Source: Kitasatospora sp. MAA19 (GTDB taxonomy: Bacteria > Actinomycetota > Actinomycetes > Streptomycetales > Streptomycetaceae). From it: DNA of 64,000 bases. The stretch covers positions 62,001-126,000 of the forward strand of contig NZ_JARXYZ010000009.1 in assembly GCF_029894125.1 (NCBI RefSeq). The letters run 5' to 3'. The notes under the pieces were generated by a model that saw only the letters and a list, made by a program, of their open reading frames with translations, was not told where the DNA came from and made no database searches. A program made the position numbers and the translations under genes. This document shows positions 50,751-59,013 of the stretch, piece after piece. The first letter of the stretch is position 1. Each line of letters starts with the position of its first letter.

Positions 50751-52343
50751 ATGGCGCCCATGCCCCGTCGCACCCTGCCGGCCGCCCGTGCGCTCGCCGC
50801 CACCGTCACGGCCGTCGCGGTGGCCGGCTGCGGGGGCACCGCCCGGTCCTCGACGAGCACTCCGCTCGTCGAGCACGGGACCGTCCGGATCGCCGCGGCC
50901 AGTGAGACGCCGAGCTTCGACCCGTACTCGACCTTCGGCGCCGCCCAGGCCCGCTACGCCTACGACTCGCTGGTCAACCTCGCCCCCGACGGCACCGTGG
51001 TCTCCGGTCTGGCCTCCTCCTGGCAGGCCACCACCACCACGGCCACCTTCACTCTCCGCCCCGGCATCACCTGCTCCGACGGCGCCCCCCTCACCGCCTC
51101 GGCGGTGGCCCGGGCGCTGACGTACGCGGGCGACCCGGCCAACCAGCTCGCCGGCGCCCAGACCGTCCTGCCCGACGTCCCCTTCACCGTGACCGCCGAC
51201 GACCCGACCGGCACCGTGTCGGCCGGCACCGCCGCCCCCTTCCCCTTCCTCACCCGCACCCTCGGCCTGCTGCCGATCGTCTGCCCCGCCGGACTCGACC
51301 GACCCCAGTCACTCGACCGCGCCACCCACGGCACCGGCCCGTACGTCCTGAGCCGCTACTCCCCCGGCGGGCCGTACGAGTTCACCGTCCGCGAGGGCTA
51401 CACCTGGGGCCCGGACGGCGCGACCACCGCGGCGCCCGGCCTGCCGGCCCGCCTCGTCATCTCGGTGGTGCCCCAGGCCTCCACCACCGCGAACCTGCTG
51501 CTCACCGGGGGCGTCGACATCGCGGACGTGAACGGGCCGGACCGCGCCCGGCTCACCGGCCACGGCCTGTCCACCACCGACGTGGCGACCGTCGTCGGAA
51601 TGACCTTCTTCAACCAGCGCCCCGGCCGGCCGCTGGCCGACCCGGCCCTGCGCCGGGCCCTGGTGTCCGCGCTCGACCGCCAGGGCCTCGCCAACGTCGC
51701 CGTCGGCGGCACCGGCCGGCCCGCCACCGACTTCGGCGCCGAGGGCGCCGTCTGCCACGCCGACCTCGCGGCCGCGAACCTGCCGACGCAGGACGCCGCC
51801 GAGGCCCTGCGCGCGGCCGGCTGGAACCGTGGCCCGGACGGCCGGTTGACCAAGGACGGCAAGCCGCTCCGGCTGCGCCTGATCACCAGCCCGGACCTCG
51901 GACCGACCCTGCCGCCCGCCGCCGAGCTGATGGCCCGGACCTGGACGGCACTCGGCGCGGACGTCAAGCTGGTCACCGAGAGCCTGCCCGCGCTCGTCAA
52001 CGCCATGTACCAGACCGGCGACTTCGACGTCGTGGTCGGCACCTCACCGGGCTTCGCCCTGCCGGTCGGCTTCGTCCCGTTCTTCTCCGGCCCCACCCCC
52101 GCCCAGGGCCTCAACTTCGCGGGCGTCGCCAACCCCGAGTACGACGCCCTGGTCGCCGAGGCCCTCCGGGAGCCGGACACCGAAGGCTGCGGCACCTGGA
52201 ACCGGGCCGCCGCCGCCCTCTTCCGCTCGGTCGACGCCCTGCCGATCGCGGACGGCCGGAGCACCGTGTACGGCCGGAGCACCACCTTCGCCACCACCTT
52301 CGGCGGTCAGCTCGTCCCCACCAGCATCCGCCTCCACCAGTGA
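50751..52343 (+). CDS. Dipeptide/oligopeptide ABC transporter substrate-binding lipoprotein
   Basis: 530 residues from ATG 50751; ATG 50760 is possible. The N-terminus is a lipoprotein signal with lipobox VAGC, so it is anchored outside the membrane. The body is a family-5 (DppA/OppA) binding protein: VRIAAASETPSFDPY, LAPDGTVVSGLASSWQ, TFTLRPGITCSDGAPLTA, DPALRRALVSALDRQGL and EALRAAGWNRGPDGRLTKDG. It binds the imported ligand and delivers it to the permeases encoded next, 13 bp downstream. The peptide or opine-like ligand cannot be told from sequence. Confidence 0.9.
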   Translation: MAPMPRRTLPAARALAATVTAVAVAGCGGTARSSTSTPLVEHGTVRIAAASETPSFDPYSTFGAAQARYAYDSLVNLAPDGTVVSGLASSWQATTTTATFTLRPGITCSDGAPLTASAVARALTYAGDPANQLAGAQTVLPDVPFTVTADDPTGTVSAGTAAPFPFLTRTLGLLPIVCPAGLDRPQSLDRATHGTGPYVLSRYSPGGPYEFTVREGYTWGPDGATTAAPGLPARLVISVVPQASTTANLLLTGGVDIADVNGPDRARLTGHGLSTTDVATVVGMTFFNQRPGRPLADPALRRALVSALDRQGLANVAVGGTGRPATDFGAEGAVCHADLAAANLPTQDAAEALRAAGWNRGPDGRLTKDGKPLRLRLITSPDLGPTLPPAAELMARTWTALGADVKLVTESLPALVNAMYQTGDFDVVVGTSPGFALPVGFVPFFSGPTPAQGLNFAGVANPEYDALVAEALREPDTEGCGTWNRAAAALFRSVDALPIADGRSTVYGRSTTFATTFGGQLVPTSIRLHQ

Positions 52344-52356
52344 CCGGGGGCCCACC

Positions 52357-53325
52357 GTGTCCTTGCCCCATCTGCTGCGGAATCCCTGGACGGCGTTCCT
52401 CGGCCGCCGCACGGCCCGGCTGCTCCTCTCCCTCGGGGTCGTGCTCACCGCGTCGTTCGCGATGATCCGTCTCGTCCCCGGCGACCCGGTCCGCGCCGCG
52501 CTCGGCGTCGACGCCGCTCCCGCCCTGGTGGCCGCGCGCCGACACCAACTCGGGCTCGACGCGCCGTTCCTGTCCCAGTACCGGGACTACCTGAGCGGCC
52601 TCGCGCACGGCGATCTCGGCACCTCGCTGGTCACCGGGACCCCGGTCGCCGAGCTGGTCCGCACCCGGCTGCCGGCCACCCTGGAGATCGCCGGCCTGGC
52701 CTTCCTCGTCACCCTCGCCGTCGCCCTGCCCTGCGGGCTGCTCGCCGCCGTCCGCACCCGCGACGGCCGCCACCCGCGCAGTGAGCTGGCGTTCACGGCA
52801 CTGACCGCCGGGCTGGCCGGAGTGCCGGACTTCGTCCTGGCCGCCGGGCTCACCGCGTTCCTGGCCGTCGGCCTCCAGCTGTTCCCGGTGGCCGGCTCGG
52901 CAGGCGTCGAGTCCTTCGTCCTGCCGGTCCTCGCGCTCTCCCTCGCGCCCACGGCCGTCCTGGTGCGCATCGTCCGGGTGGAGGCGCTGAAGGTGCTGTC
53001 CGAGGACTACCTGCGCACCGCCCGGAGCAAACGGCTGTCCCCCGCCCGCCGCTACCTGCTGCACGCGGCGCCGAACATGGCGACCGCCGCGCTGACCGTC
53101 GCCGGGAGCCTGCTGCCCGCCTTGATCGCCGGCACGGTGCTGGTCGAGAAGGTGTTCGCCTGGCCCGGCATCGGCTCGGCGCTGGCACAGTCGGTGGTCA
53201 CCCAGGACTACCCGGTGGTCCAGGCGATGGTGCTGATCCTGGGCACGACCGTACTGCTCGCCGGCCTCCTGGTCGACGTACTGCTGGCTCTGCTGGACCC
53301 GCGCTCGGCGATCAGGGAGAGCTGA
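52357..53325 (+). CDS. ABC transporter permease (DppB/OppB type)
   Basis: 322 residues from GTG 52357. The first helix (RLLLSLGVVLTASFAMIRLV), PGDPVRAALG, and the conserved LPATLEIAGLAFLVTLAVAL and YLRTARSKRLSPARRYLLHA with the EAA-loop are those of family-5 importer permeases with six membrane helices. It forms the membrane pore with the permease half of the next protein, 7 bp downstream. Confidence 0.9.
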   Translation: MSLPHLLRNPWTAFLGRRTARLLLSLGVVLTASFAMIRLVPGDPVRAALGVDAAPALVAARRHQLGLDAPFLSQYRDYLSGLAHGDLGTSLVTGTPVAELVRTRLPATLEIAGLAFLVTLAVALPCGLLAAVRTRDGRHPRSELAFTALTAGLAGVPDFVLAAGLTAFLAVGLQLFPVAGSAGVESFVLPVLALSLAPTAVLVRIVRVEALKVLSEDYLRTARSKRLSPARRYLLHAAPNMATAALTVAGSLLPALIAGTVLVEKVFAWPGIGSALAQSVVTQDYPVVQAMVLILGTTVLLAGLLVDVLLALLDPRSAIRES

Positions 53326-53332
53326 GGATCCG

Positions 53333-55183
53333 ATGTCCCTTCCCATCAGGTACCCGCGCTCGCCGATGGCCTGGGCCGCGGCGGCCATGCTGGCGTCCCT
53401 GGTCGTGCTCGCACTGGCCGGCCCGCTCCTCTGGGGCGCGGCGGCCGACCGGCCCGACCCCACCGCGGTGCTGCAAGGTCCGTCCGCAGCACACCCGTTC
53501 GGCACCGACAGCCTCGGACGGGACGTGCTCGACCGCGTCCTGACGGCCACCCGGCCCTCCCTGCTGCTCGCGCTGGCTGCGGTCCTGCTCGGTGCGACCG
53601 GGGGCATCCTCCTCGGCGCGTCCACCGCCGTCGTCGGCCGCCGCACCCGCCGGCTGCTCGCCGGGCTGATCAATCTCCTGCTCGCCTTCCCCGCACTCCT
53701 GGTCGCGATGTTCCTCGCGGTCGTGTTCGGCGCGGGCGCCGGCGGGGCGATGCTCGCCCTCGCCGTCTCCAGCGTGCCCGGTTTCGCCCGGCTCGCCCAG
53801 ACGCTCGCCGCCGCCGTCGCGGGCACCGACCACCTGGCCTCGGCCCGGGTCCTCGGTCTGCGCCGGCACCGGCTGCTGTGGCGGCACGTCCTGCCCAACA
53901 TCGCCGAACCGCTGCTGCTGAGCACCACCACGGCCGCGGGCACGGCCCTCGTCGCGCTCGCCGGGCTGAGCTTCCTCGGCCTGGGCGTCCAACCGCCCGG
54001 CTACGACTGGGGGCAGCTGCTCAACCAGGGACTCGACCGCATCTACGCCGAGCCCCTGCCCGCCCTCGCACCCGGCCTGGCCGTCCTCTACGCGGCGGTG
54101 GCGTTCCAACTGCTCGGTGAGGTGCTGGCCGGCGGCGTCGCCCGGCGCAGCCCGGCACCCCGTACGCCCGCTGCGCCGGCCTCCACGAGCGGGCCCGCCG
54201 CGGCGGGTCTCGTACTCCAGGTCGAGGACCTCACCGTCGAACTCCCCACCCCGGACGGTGTGATCCGACCAGTGCGCGGCGTGAGCCTGTCCCTGCGGCC
54301 CGGTGAGATCGTCGGACTCGTCGGCGAGTCCGGCTCCGGCAAATCGCTCACCGCGCTCGCCGTCGCCGACCTGCTCCCGGACCGGGCCCGGATCTCCCGG
54401 CGGACCCACCGTCTGCTCGGCGCCGACCTCGCCGCCATGACGCCGAAGGAGCGCGAACGCCACCTCGCGACCGGCCTGGCGATGATCTTCCAGAACCCGG
54501 CCTCGGCGCTCAACCCGTCGCTGCGCATCGCCACCCAGCTCACCGAGACCGTCCGCACCCATCGCGGCGCGAGCCGCGCCCAGGCGTTGGCGGAGGCCTC
54601 CGACGCCCTGCGCCGGGTCGCCCTCCCTCCGGCCGTGCTGCGGGCACGCCCCCACCAGCTCTCCGGCGGCCAGCGCCAGCGGGTGATGATCGCCGCCGGG
54701 CTGATGGTGCGGCCCCGCTTGATCATCGCCGACGAGCCGACCACCGCACTCGACGTCACCGTGCAGCGGCAGATCACCCGGCTGCTGTCCGAGATCCGGC
54801 GGGACACCTCCGCCGCCGTCCTGTTCATCAGCCACGACGTCGCGCTGGTGGGCGAGTTCTGCGACCGCGTCCTGGTGATGTACGCGGGGACCATCGTCGA
54901 GAGCCTGCCCGCCGACCGACTCCCGACCGGCACCCGGCACCCCTACACCCGGGCCCTGGTCGCGTCGGTACCGGACCTCACCGCGGACCGCGACCGGCCG
55001 CTGCCGACAGTGGAGGGCGCCCTGCCCGAGCCGCTCGCTCCCGCCCCGGGCTGCCCGTTCGAGCCCCGCTGCCCGCGCCGCCGGGACCACTGCGCCGAGG
55101 AGGCCCCACCGCTGGAGGACCTCGACGCGGTCCACCGGGTGGCCTGCTGGTACCCGGTGGCGGCGGAGGTGTTCGCGTCATGA
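53333..55183 (+). CDS. Fused ABC permease and ATPase (DppC-DppD type)
   Basis: 616 residues. Residues 1-270 are a DppC-type permease (HPFGTDSLGRDVLDRVL, then the VLGLRRHRLLWRHVLPNIAE EAA-loop and LSFLGLGVQPPGYDWG). After an Ala/Pro linker of about 20 residues, residues 295-600 are a DppD ATPase: Walker A GESGSGKS, Q-loop MIFQNPASALNP, signature LSGGQRQR, Walker B LIIADEPTTALD, H-loop FISHD. The C-terminal oligopeptide extension with PGCPFEPRCPRRRDHC may bind an iron-sulfur cluster as in the family. In most genomes these are two genes. The frame runs unbroken through the linker, so this is a true fusion. Confidence 0.92.
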   Translation: MSLPIRYPRSPMAWAAAAMLASLVVLALAGPLLWGAAADRPDPTAVLQGPSAAHPFGTDSLGRDVLDRVLTATRPSLLLALAAVLLGATGGILLGASTAVVGRRTRRLLAGLINLLLAFPALLVAMFLAVVFGAGAGGAMLALAVSSVPGFARLAQTLAAAVAGTDHLASARVLGLRRHRLLWRHVLPNIAEPLLLSTTTAAGTALVALAGLSFLGLGVQPPGYDWGQLLNQGLDRIYAEPLPALAPGLAVLYAAVAFQLLGEVLAGGVARRSPAPRTPAAPASTSGPAAAGLVLQVEDLTVELPTPDGVIRPVRGVSLSLRPGEIVGLVGESGSGKSLTALAVADLLPDRARISRRTHRLLGADLAAMTPKERERHLATGLAMIFQNPASALNPSLRIATQLTETVRTHRGASRAQALAEASDALRRVALPPAVLRARPHQLSGGQRQRVMIAAGLMVRPRLIIADEPTTALDVTVQRQITRLLSEIRRDTSAAVLFISHDVALVGEFCDRVLVMYAGTIVESLPADRLPTGTRHPYTRALVASVPDLTADRDRPLPTVEGALPEPLAPAPGCPFEPRCPRRRDHCAEEAPPLEDLDAVHRVACWYPVAAEVFAS

Positions 55184-55971
55184 CCGCCCTTCGGCTCACC
55201 GACCTCACCGTCCGCCACCACGGCCCGCGCGGCCCCGTCGCCGCCGTGGACGGGGTCTCGCTGGAGATCCCGCCCGGCACCACGCTCGGGCTCGTGGGCG
55301 AGTCCGGCTCCGGGAAGTCGAGCCTGGCCCGCGCGATCGTCGGCCTCACCCCCGTGCACGGGGGTCGGGTCCTGCTCGACGGCCGGGAAGTCCGGGCCCG
55401 CACCGTCGGCGACCGGCGCCGGCTCGGCCGCCTGGTCCAGATCGTCCTCCAGGACCCGGACACCGCGCTCGACCCCCGGATGACCGTCCGCCAGACCCTC
55501 GTCGAGGCCGCCACCGTCTTTCACCGGCTCGACCGGCCCGCCCGTGCCGAGCGCGTCGGTGATCTGCTCGAACTCGTCGGCCTGAACCCCCGGTTCGCGG
55601 ACCGCCTGCCTCGACAGCTGTCCGGCGGCCAGCGCCAGCGGGTCGCCGTCGCCCGCGCCCTGGCCGTCGAGCCCGGACTGCTGATCGCCGACGAGATCAC
55701 CTCGGCGCTCGACGTCTCGGTGCAGGCCTCCGTCCTCAACACGATCCGCGACCTCCAGCAACGGCTCGGCCTGTCCATGCTCTTCATCGGCCACAACCTG
55801 CCCGCGGTCTGCTACGTCTCCGACGCGGTGGCGGTCATGCGGCACGGTCGGATCGTCGAGACCGCCCCCACCGAGGCCCTGCTGCGCGACCCACGGCACC
55901 CCTACACCCGGACGCTGCTCGCCTCCGTGCCCAGCCTGCGCACCTCCCTGCCCGGTGAGAGGCCGTCATGA
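55180..55971 (+). CDS. ABC transporter ATP-binding protein (DppF type)
   Basis: 263 residues; the ATG at 55180 overlaps the previous stop by 4 bp. Walker A is GESGSGKSS, Q-loop IVLQDPDTALDPR, signature LSGGQRQR, Walker B LLIADEITSALD (Ile in place of Pro) and FIGHNLPAV, where His is kept. It ends LLRDPRHPYTRTLLAS, as DppF proteins do, but lacks the Cys-rich extension of the fused partner. It is the second ATPase of the importer and is translationally coupled on both sides. Confidence 0.92.
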   Translation: MTALRLTDLTVRHHGPRGPVAAVDGVSLEIPPGTTLGLVGESGSGKSSLARAIVGLTPVHGGRVLLDGREVRARTVGDRRRLGRLVQIVLQDPDTALDPRMTVRQTLVEAATVFHRLDRPARAERVGDLLELVGLNPRFADRLPRQLSGGQRQRVAVARALAVEPGLLIADEITSALDVSVQASVLNTIRDLQQRLGLSMLFIGHNLPAVCYVSDAVAVMRHGRIVETAPTEALLRDPRHPYTRTLLASVPSLRTSLPGERPS

Positions 55972-57278
55972 CCACCGGCCGACCGGACGCGGTTGTCGTC
56001 GGGGCCGGGGTGATCGGCGCCGCCGTCGCCCTCGAACTCGCCCGCACCGGGCGGCAGGTGGTCGTCGTGGACAAGGCGGGCGCCGTCGGCCACGGCTCCA
56101 CCAGCGCCTCCAGTGCGATCATCCGGTTCAACTACTCCACCTTCGACGGCGTGGCCACGGCCTGGGAGGCCCAGCACCTCTGGACGTCCTGGCCCGACCA
56201 CCTGCGGCTCACCGGCCGCCGCCCGCTCGCGGCCTTCCACCGCACCGGCGCCGTGCTGCTCGACTCCCCCGCCGTCACACCGTCCGGGGTCACCGCCCTG
56301 TTCGACCGCGCGGGCGTCCGGTACGAACGGTGGGACGCCCCTACGCTGCGCCGGCGCCTCCCCGGGATCGACCCCGGGCGGTACTGGCCGCCGAAGCCGG
56401 TGGACGACGACGCCTTCTTCGACGCACCGACCGGCGAGCTCGGCGCCCTCGTCACCCCGGACGCCGGGTTCGTCGACGACCCGCAGCTCGCCGCCCAGAA
56501 CCTCGCCGACGCGGCGGGTGAGCTGGGCGCGAGCTTCCTGTTCCACCACACCGTGGTGGCCGTCGACCGGCACGCGGACCGGGTGGCGGGCATCCGGCTG
56601 GCCGACGGAACGCGAATCGCCACGCCGGTCGTGGTCAACGCCGCCGGCCCGTGGTCGGGAGGCCTCAACCGGCTGTCCGGCGTCGGCAGCGACTTCACCA
56701 TCGGCGTGCGCCCGTTGCGCGAGGAGGTCCACCAGGTCGTCGCACCGAGCGGCCACACCACCGGTCCCGGACTCGGCCCCGTCGTCGCCGACCTCGACCT
56801 CGGCACCTACCTGCGAGCGGCCTCCGGCGGCCACCTCCTGGTCGGCGGTACCGAGCCACCCTGCGACCTGCCGGAGTGGATCGACGACCCGGACGAAGCC
56901 GACCCCCGCCCCACCGCCCACCGCTTCCGCACCCAGGTCACCCGGGCAGCCCGCCGCTTCCCGGAGATCGGCGTCCCGAACCGGCCCCTCGGGGTCGCGG
57001 GCGTGTACGACGCCGCCGACGACTGGACCCCGATCTACGACCGCACCGCCCTCGACGGCTACTACGTCGCCATGGGCACGAGCGGCAACCAGTTCAAGAA
57101 CGCCCCGCTGGTGGGCCGCTACCTCGCCACCCTGATCGACCTGGTCGAAGCCGGCCACGACCACGACGGCGACCCGGTCCGCTACCGCTGCGAGCACACC
57201 GGCAACGTCGTGGACCTGGGCGCCTTCTCCCGCCGGCGCCCGGCCCGGGCCGGCTCCGCCCGCACGGTCATGGGCTGA
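55968..57278 (+). CDS. FAD-dependent amine/amino-acid oxidoreductase (DAO family)
   Basis: 436 residues from ATG 55968, overlapping the ATPase stop by 4 bp. The Rossmann FAD motif is [35 protein letters not shown] covers the flavin-attachment region of sarcosine-oxidase/DadA-like enzymes, VVVNAAGPWS is the second FAD contact, and GVAGVYDAADDWTPIYD leads to the MGTSGNQFKNAP flavin loop. It oxidises an amine or secondary amino acid, giving an imine and H2O2. Coupling to the importer suggests it breaks down the imported compound, perhaps an N-substituted amino acid or opine. Confidence 0.85.
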   Translation: MTTGRPDAVVVGAGVIGAAVALELARTGRQVVVVDKAGAVGHGSTSASSAIIRFNYSTFDGVATAWEAQHLWTSWPDHLRLTGRRPLAAFHRTGAVLLDSPAVTPSGVTALFDRAGVRYERWDAPTLRRRLPGIDPGRYWPPKPVDDDAFFDAPTGELGALVTPDAGFVDDPQLAAQNLADAAGELGASFLFHHTVVAVDRHADRVAGIRLADGTRIATPVVVNAAGPWSGGLNRLSGVGSDFTIGVRPLREEVHQVVAPSGHTTGPGLGPVVADLDLGTYLRAASGGHLLVGGTEPPCDLPEWIDDPDEADPRPTAHRFRTQVTRAARRFPEIGVPNRPLGVAGVYDAADDWTPIYDRTALDGYYVAMGTSGNQFKNAPLVGRYLATLIDLVEAGHDHDGDPVRYRCEHTGNVVDLGAFSRRRPARAGSARTVMG

Positions 57279-58353
57279 ACGTGCGCAGCTCCCGCACCAG
57301 CTCCGCGACCACCCCCACCACGAACCCGGGCGCCTCGGTCGGGAAGTCATGGCCGGTGCCCGCCGGCGTGTACACCACCCGGGACGCGGTCGACGCCGCG
57401 AGGTAACGGGTCCGGGCCCCGAGGTAGAAGCGGCCGACCCGCTCGGCCTCGGCCGCGTCCCCGGCGGCGGCCAGCACCGCCTCGCCACCCGTGAGGTCGC
57501 GGGGTATGACCAGCACCAGCGGCAGGTCACCGAGGTCCCCGTCGTAGACCACGGTCTTCCAGCCCACCCCCGCCAGCCCGCCGGGCGAGAGCTCCGCGAA
57601 GATCGACGCGGCCGCGCAGTACTGGCCGGTCCGGCCGCCCCGGCCCCGGTGCACACCGAACAGGTGCCGCACCGCCGTCAGCAGGAACTCCCCGCGCATG
57701 CCCGCGACCAGCCGGTTGGGCGGCGCGAACGCGATGACCTCCAGGGGTGTCGGATCCAGCAGCACGAGCCCGGCCACCAGGTCCGGCCGCCGCCTGGCGG
57801 CATTCGCGACCAGCAGCCCGCCGAAAGAATGGCCGACGAACACGTACGGAGCCCGCTCCCCCGCCGCCTCCAGCGCAGCCACCAGCTCCTCCGCCTCGGC
57901 CGCCGTCGTCCTCGGGAAGGGCCCGACATCACTCCAGCCCGAGCCGAACCGGTCGACCAGCACCGAGCGGGTCCGGGCCGCCATCATCGCGTGCAGCCGC
58001 CCGAACTCCGCGCCCGGCGCATGCCCACCCGGCATCCAGACCACCGTCGGCCCGCCCCCGGCACCCCCCTCGGCGAGGACGTGCATCCGGTGACCGCCCA
58101 CGTCGACCAGCGTCCCCGGCACCGGTCGCGCCCCCGACTCGCGGGCCACCAGCACCATGTGCCGCACGGCCCCCGTCAACAGCACCGCACCGACAGCCAC
58201 CAGGACACCACCGAGCGCCACAACCCACGACCCCGCGTCCAGGCCGACGAGCCAGCCACCCGCGCCGACCACCGTCAACGCAACCGGCACGCCCAGCCAG
58301 TCCCGGCTCAGCAGGGCGAGCAGCGAGTTCACGACCCGTCCGTCCCAGCGCAT
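57268..58353 (-). CDS. Membrane-anchored alpha/beta hydrolase
   Basis: 361 residues from ATG 58353 with GGAGGATCG just upstream. The N-terminus holds two membrane segments (about residues 20-65: WLGVPVALTVVGAGGWLVGL, VVALGGVLVAVGAVLLTG). The hydrolase domain starts VDVGGHRMHVLAEGG; VWMPGGHAPGAEFG gives the oxyanion region, FVGHSFGGLLVANA the nucleophile elbow with Ser, LLDPTPLEVI follows, and the catalytic His is in AGTGHDFPTEAPG. It is probably an extracytoplasmic esterase or epoxide-hydrolase relative. Its 3' end overlaps the FAD enzyme gene tail-to-tail by 11 bp. Confidence 0.82.
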   Translation of the reverse strand: MRWDGRVVNSLLALLSRDWLGVPVALTVVGAGGWLVGLDAGSWVVALGGVLVAVGAVLLTGAVRHMVLVARESGARPVPGTLVDVGGHRMHVLAEGGAGGGPTVVWMPGGHAPGAEFGRLHAMMAARTRSVLVDRFGSGWSDVGPFPRTTAAEAEELVAALEAAGERAPYVFVGHSFGGLLVANAARRRPDLVAGLVLLDPTPLEVIAFAPPNRLVAGMRGEFLLTAVRHLFGVHRGRGGRTGQYCAAASIFAELSPGGLAGVGWKTVVYDGDLGDLPLVLVIPRDLTGGEAVLAAAGDAAEAERVGRFYLGARTRYLAASTASRVVYTPAGTGHDFPTEAPGFVVGVVAELVRELRTFSP

Positions 58354-58535
58354 CGATCCTCCGGCGTAGCACTCGAAACCTGCCGCCATCCGAACCTTTC
58401 CCCCATCCGCGCCTTCGAACGCAGGCTCACGGGTCACAACTCGATGCGAACGCACCGCTCATGACCTGCTGCTCGGAGTCACGGCCGCGCATCTCGTAGT
58501 CCGCTCTCGCCCGGGCCTTGCCCCTGCCGAAAACC

Positions 58536-58876
58536 TCATCCAGGGCAGCGTCGGTGGGTGGTGTAGTCCCACTTCGCGGCGATGAACCTGCGGTGCCAGG
58601 CGAGTAGGGTGCTGGGGGTGACCGGGAAGACCTCGTGCCAGCACCGCCGGGGTATCAGCGCGGACAGGGCGGCGAACCAGAACCGGTCGGCTGGCTCGTA
58701 GCGGACCCCGGGCCGGCCAGCTGCCTGCGCAGCACCGCATTCTCGTGCCTCAGCACGAGCAGCTCCGCGCCCTTCGCCGCCTCCCCGCGAAGCAAGACCG
58801 ACGAGACGGACAGCAGCCTCCGGGCCACCTTGTACAGCAGGCACACGATCACGCGGACATGATCCCAGTGAACCAT
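58536..58876 (-). pseudogene. Integrase-core transposase N-terminal remnant, frameshifted
   Basis: ATG 58876 opens VHWDHVRVIVCLLYKVARRL and EAAKGAELLVLRHENAVLRR, the start of actinomycete integrase-core transposases. Near 58715, in AGPG/GVRYEP, the frame changes, and VRYEPADRFWFAALSALIPR then TPSTLLAWHRRFIAAKWDYT follow in the second frame. The catalytic core is absent. It comes from a family like that of the C-terminal fragment at 3461. Confidence 0.75.
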
Positions 58877-58969
58877 CGACGCCTCGCCCAGCTGCGACGA
58901 TGACTTTTCGAGCGGCACAGCCGCATCGATGTCGGCGTCGGCGTTCTCCCCTTATGGCGGAGTTGTGCG

Positions 58970-59003
58970 GCCCGGGGCCCCGCGTTGTCGCCGGGCCCCG
59001 GGC
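58970..59003 (-). terminator. Strong hairpin terminator of lipoprotein gene
   Basis: Perfect 11-bp arms GCCCGGGGCCC / GGGCCCCGGGC with a 12-nt loop, 11 bp past the stop at 59014. Confidence 0.65.
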
Positions 59004-59013
59004 TGCATCGTGG

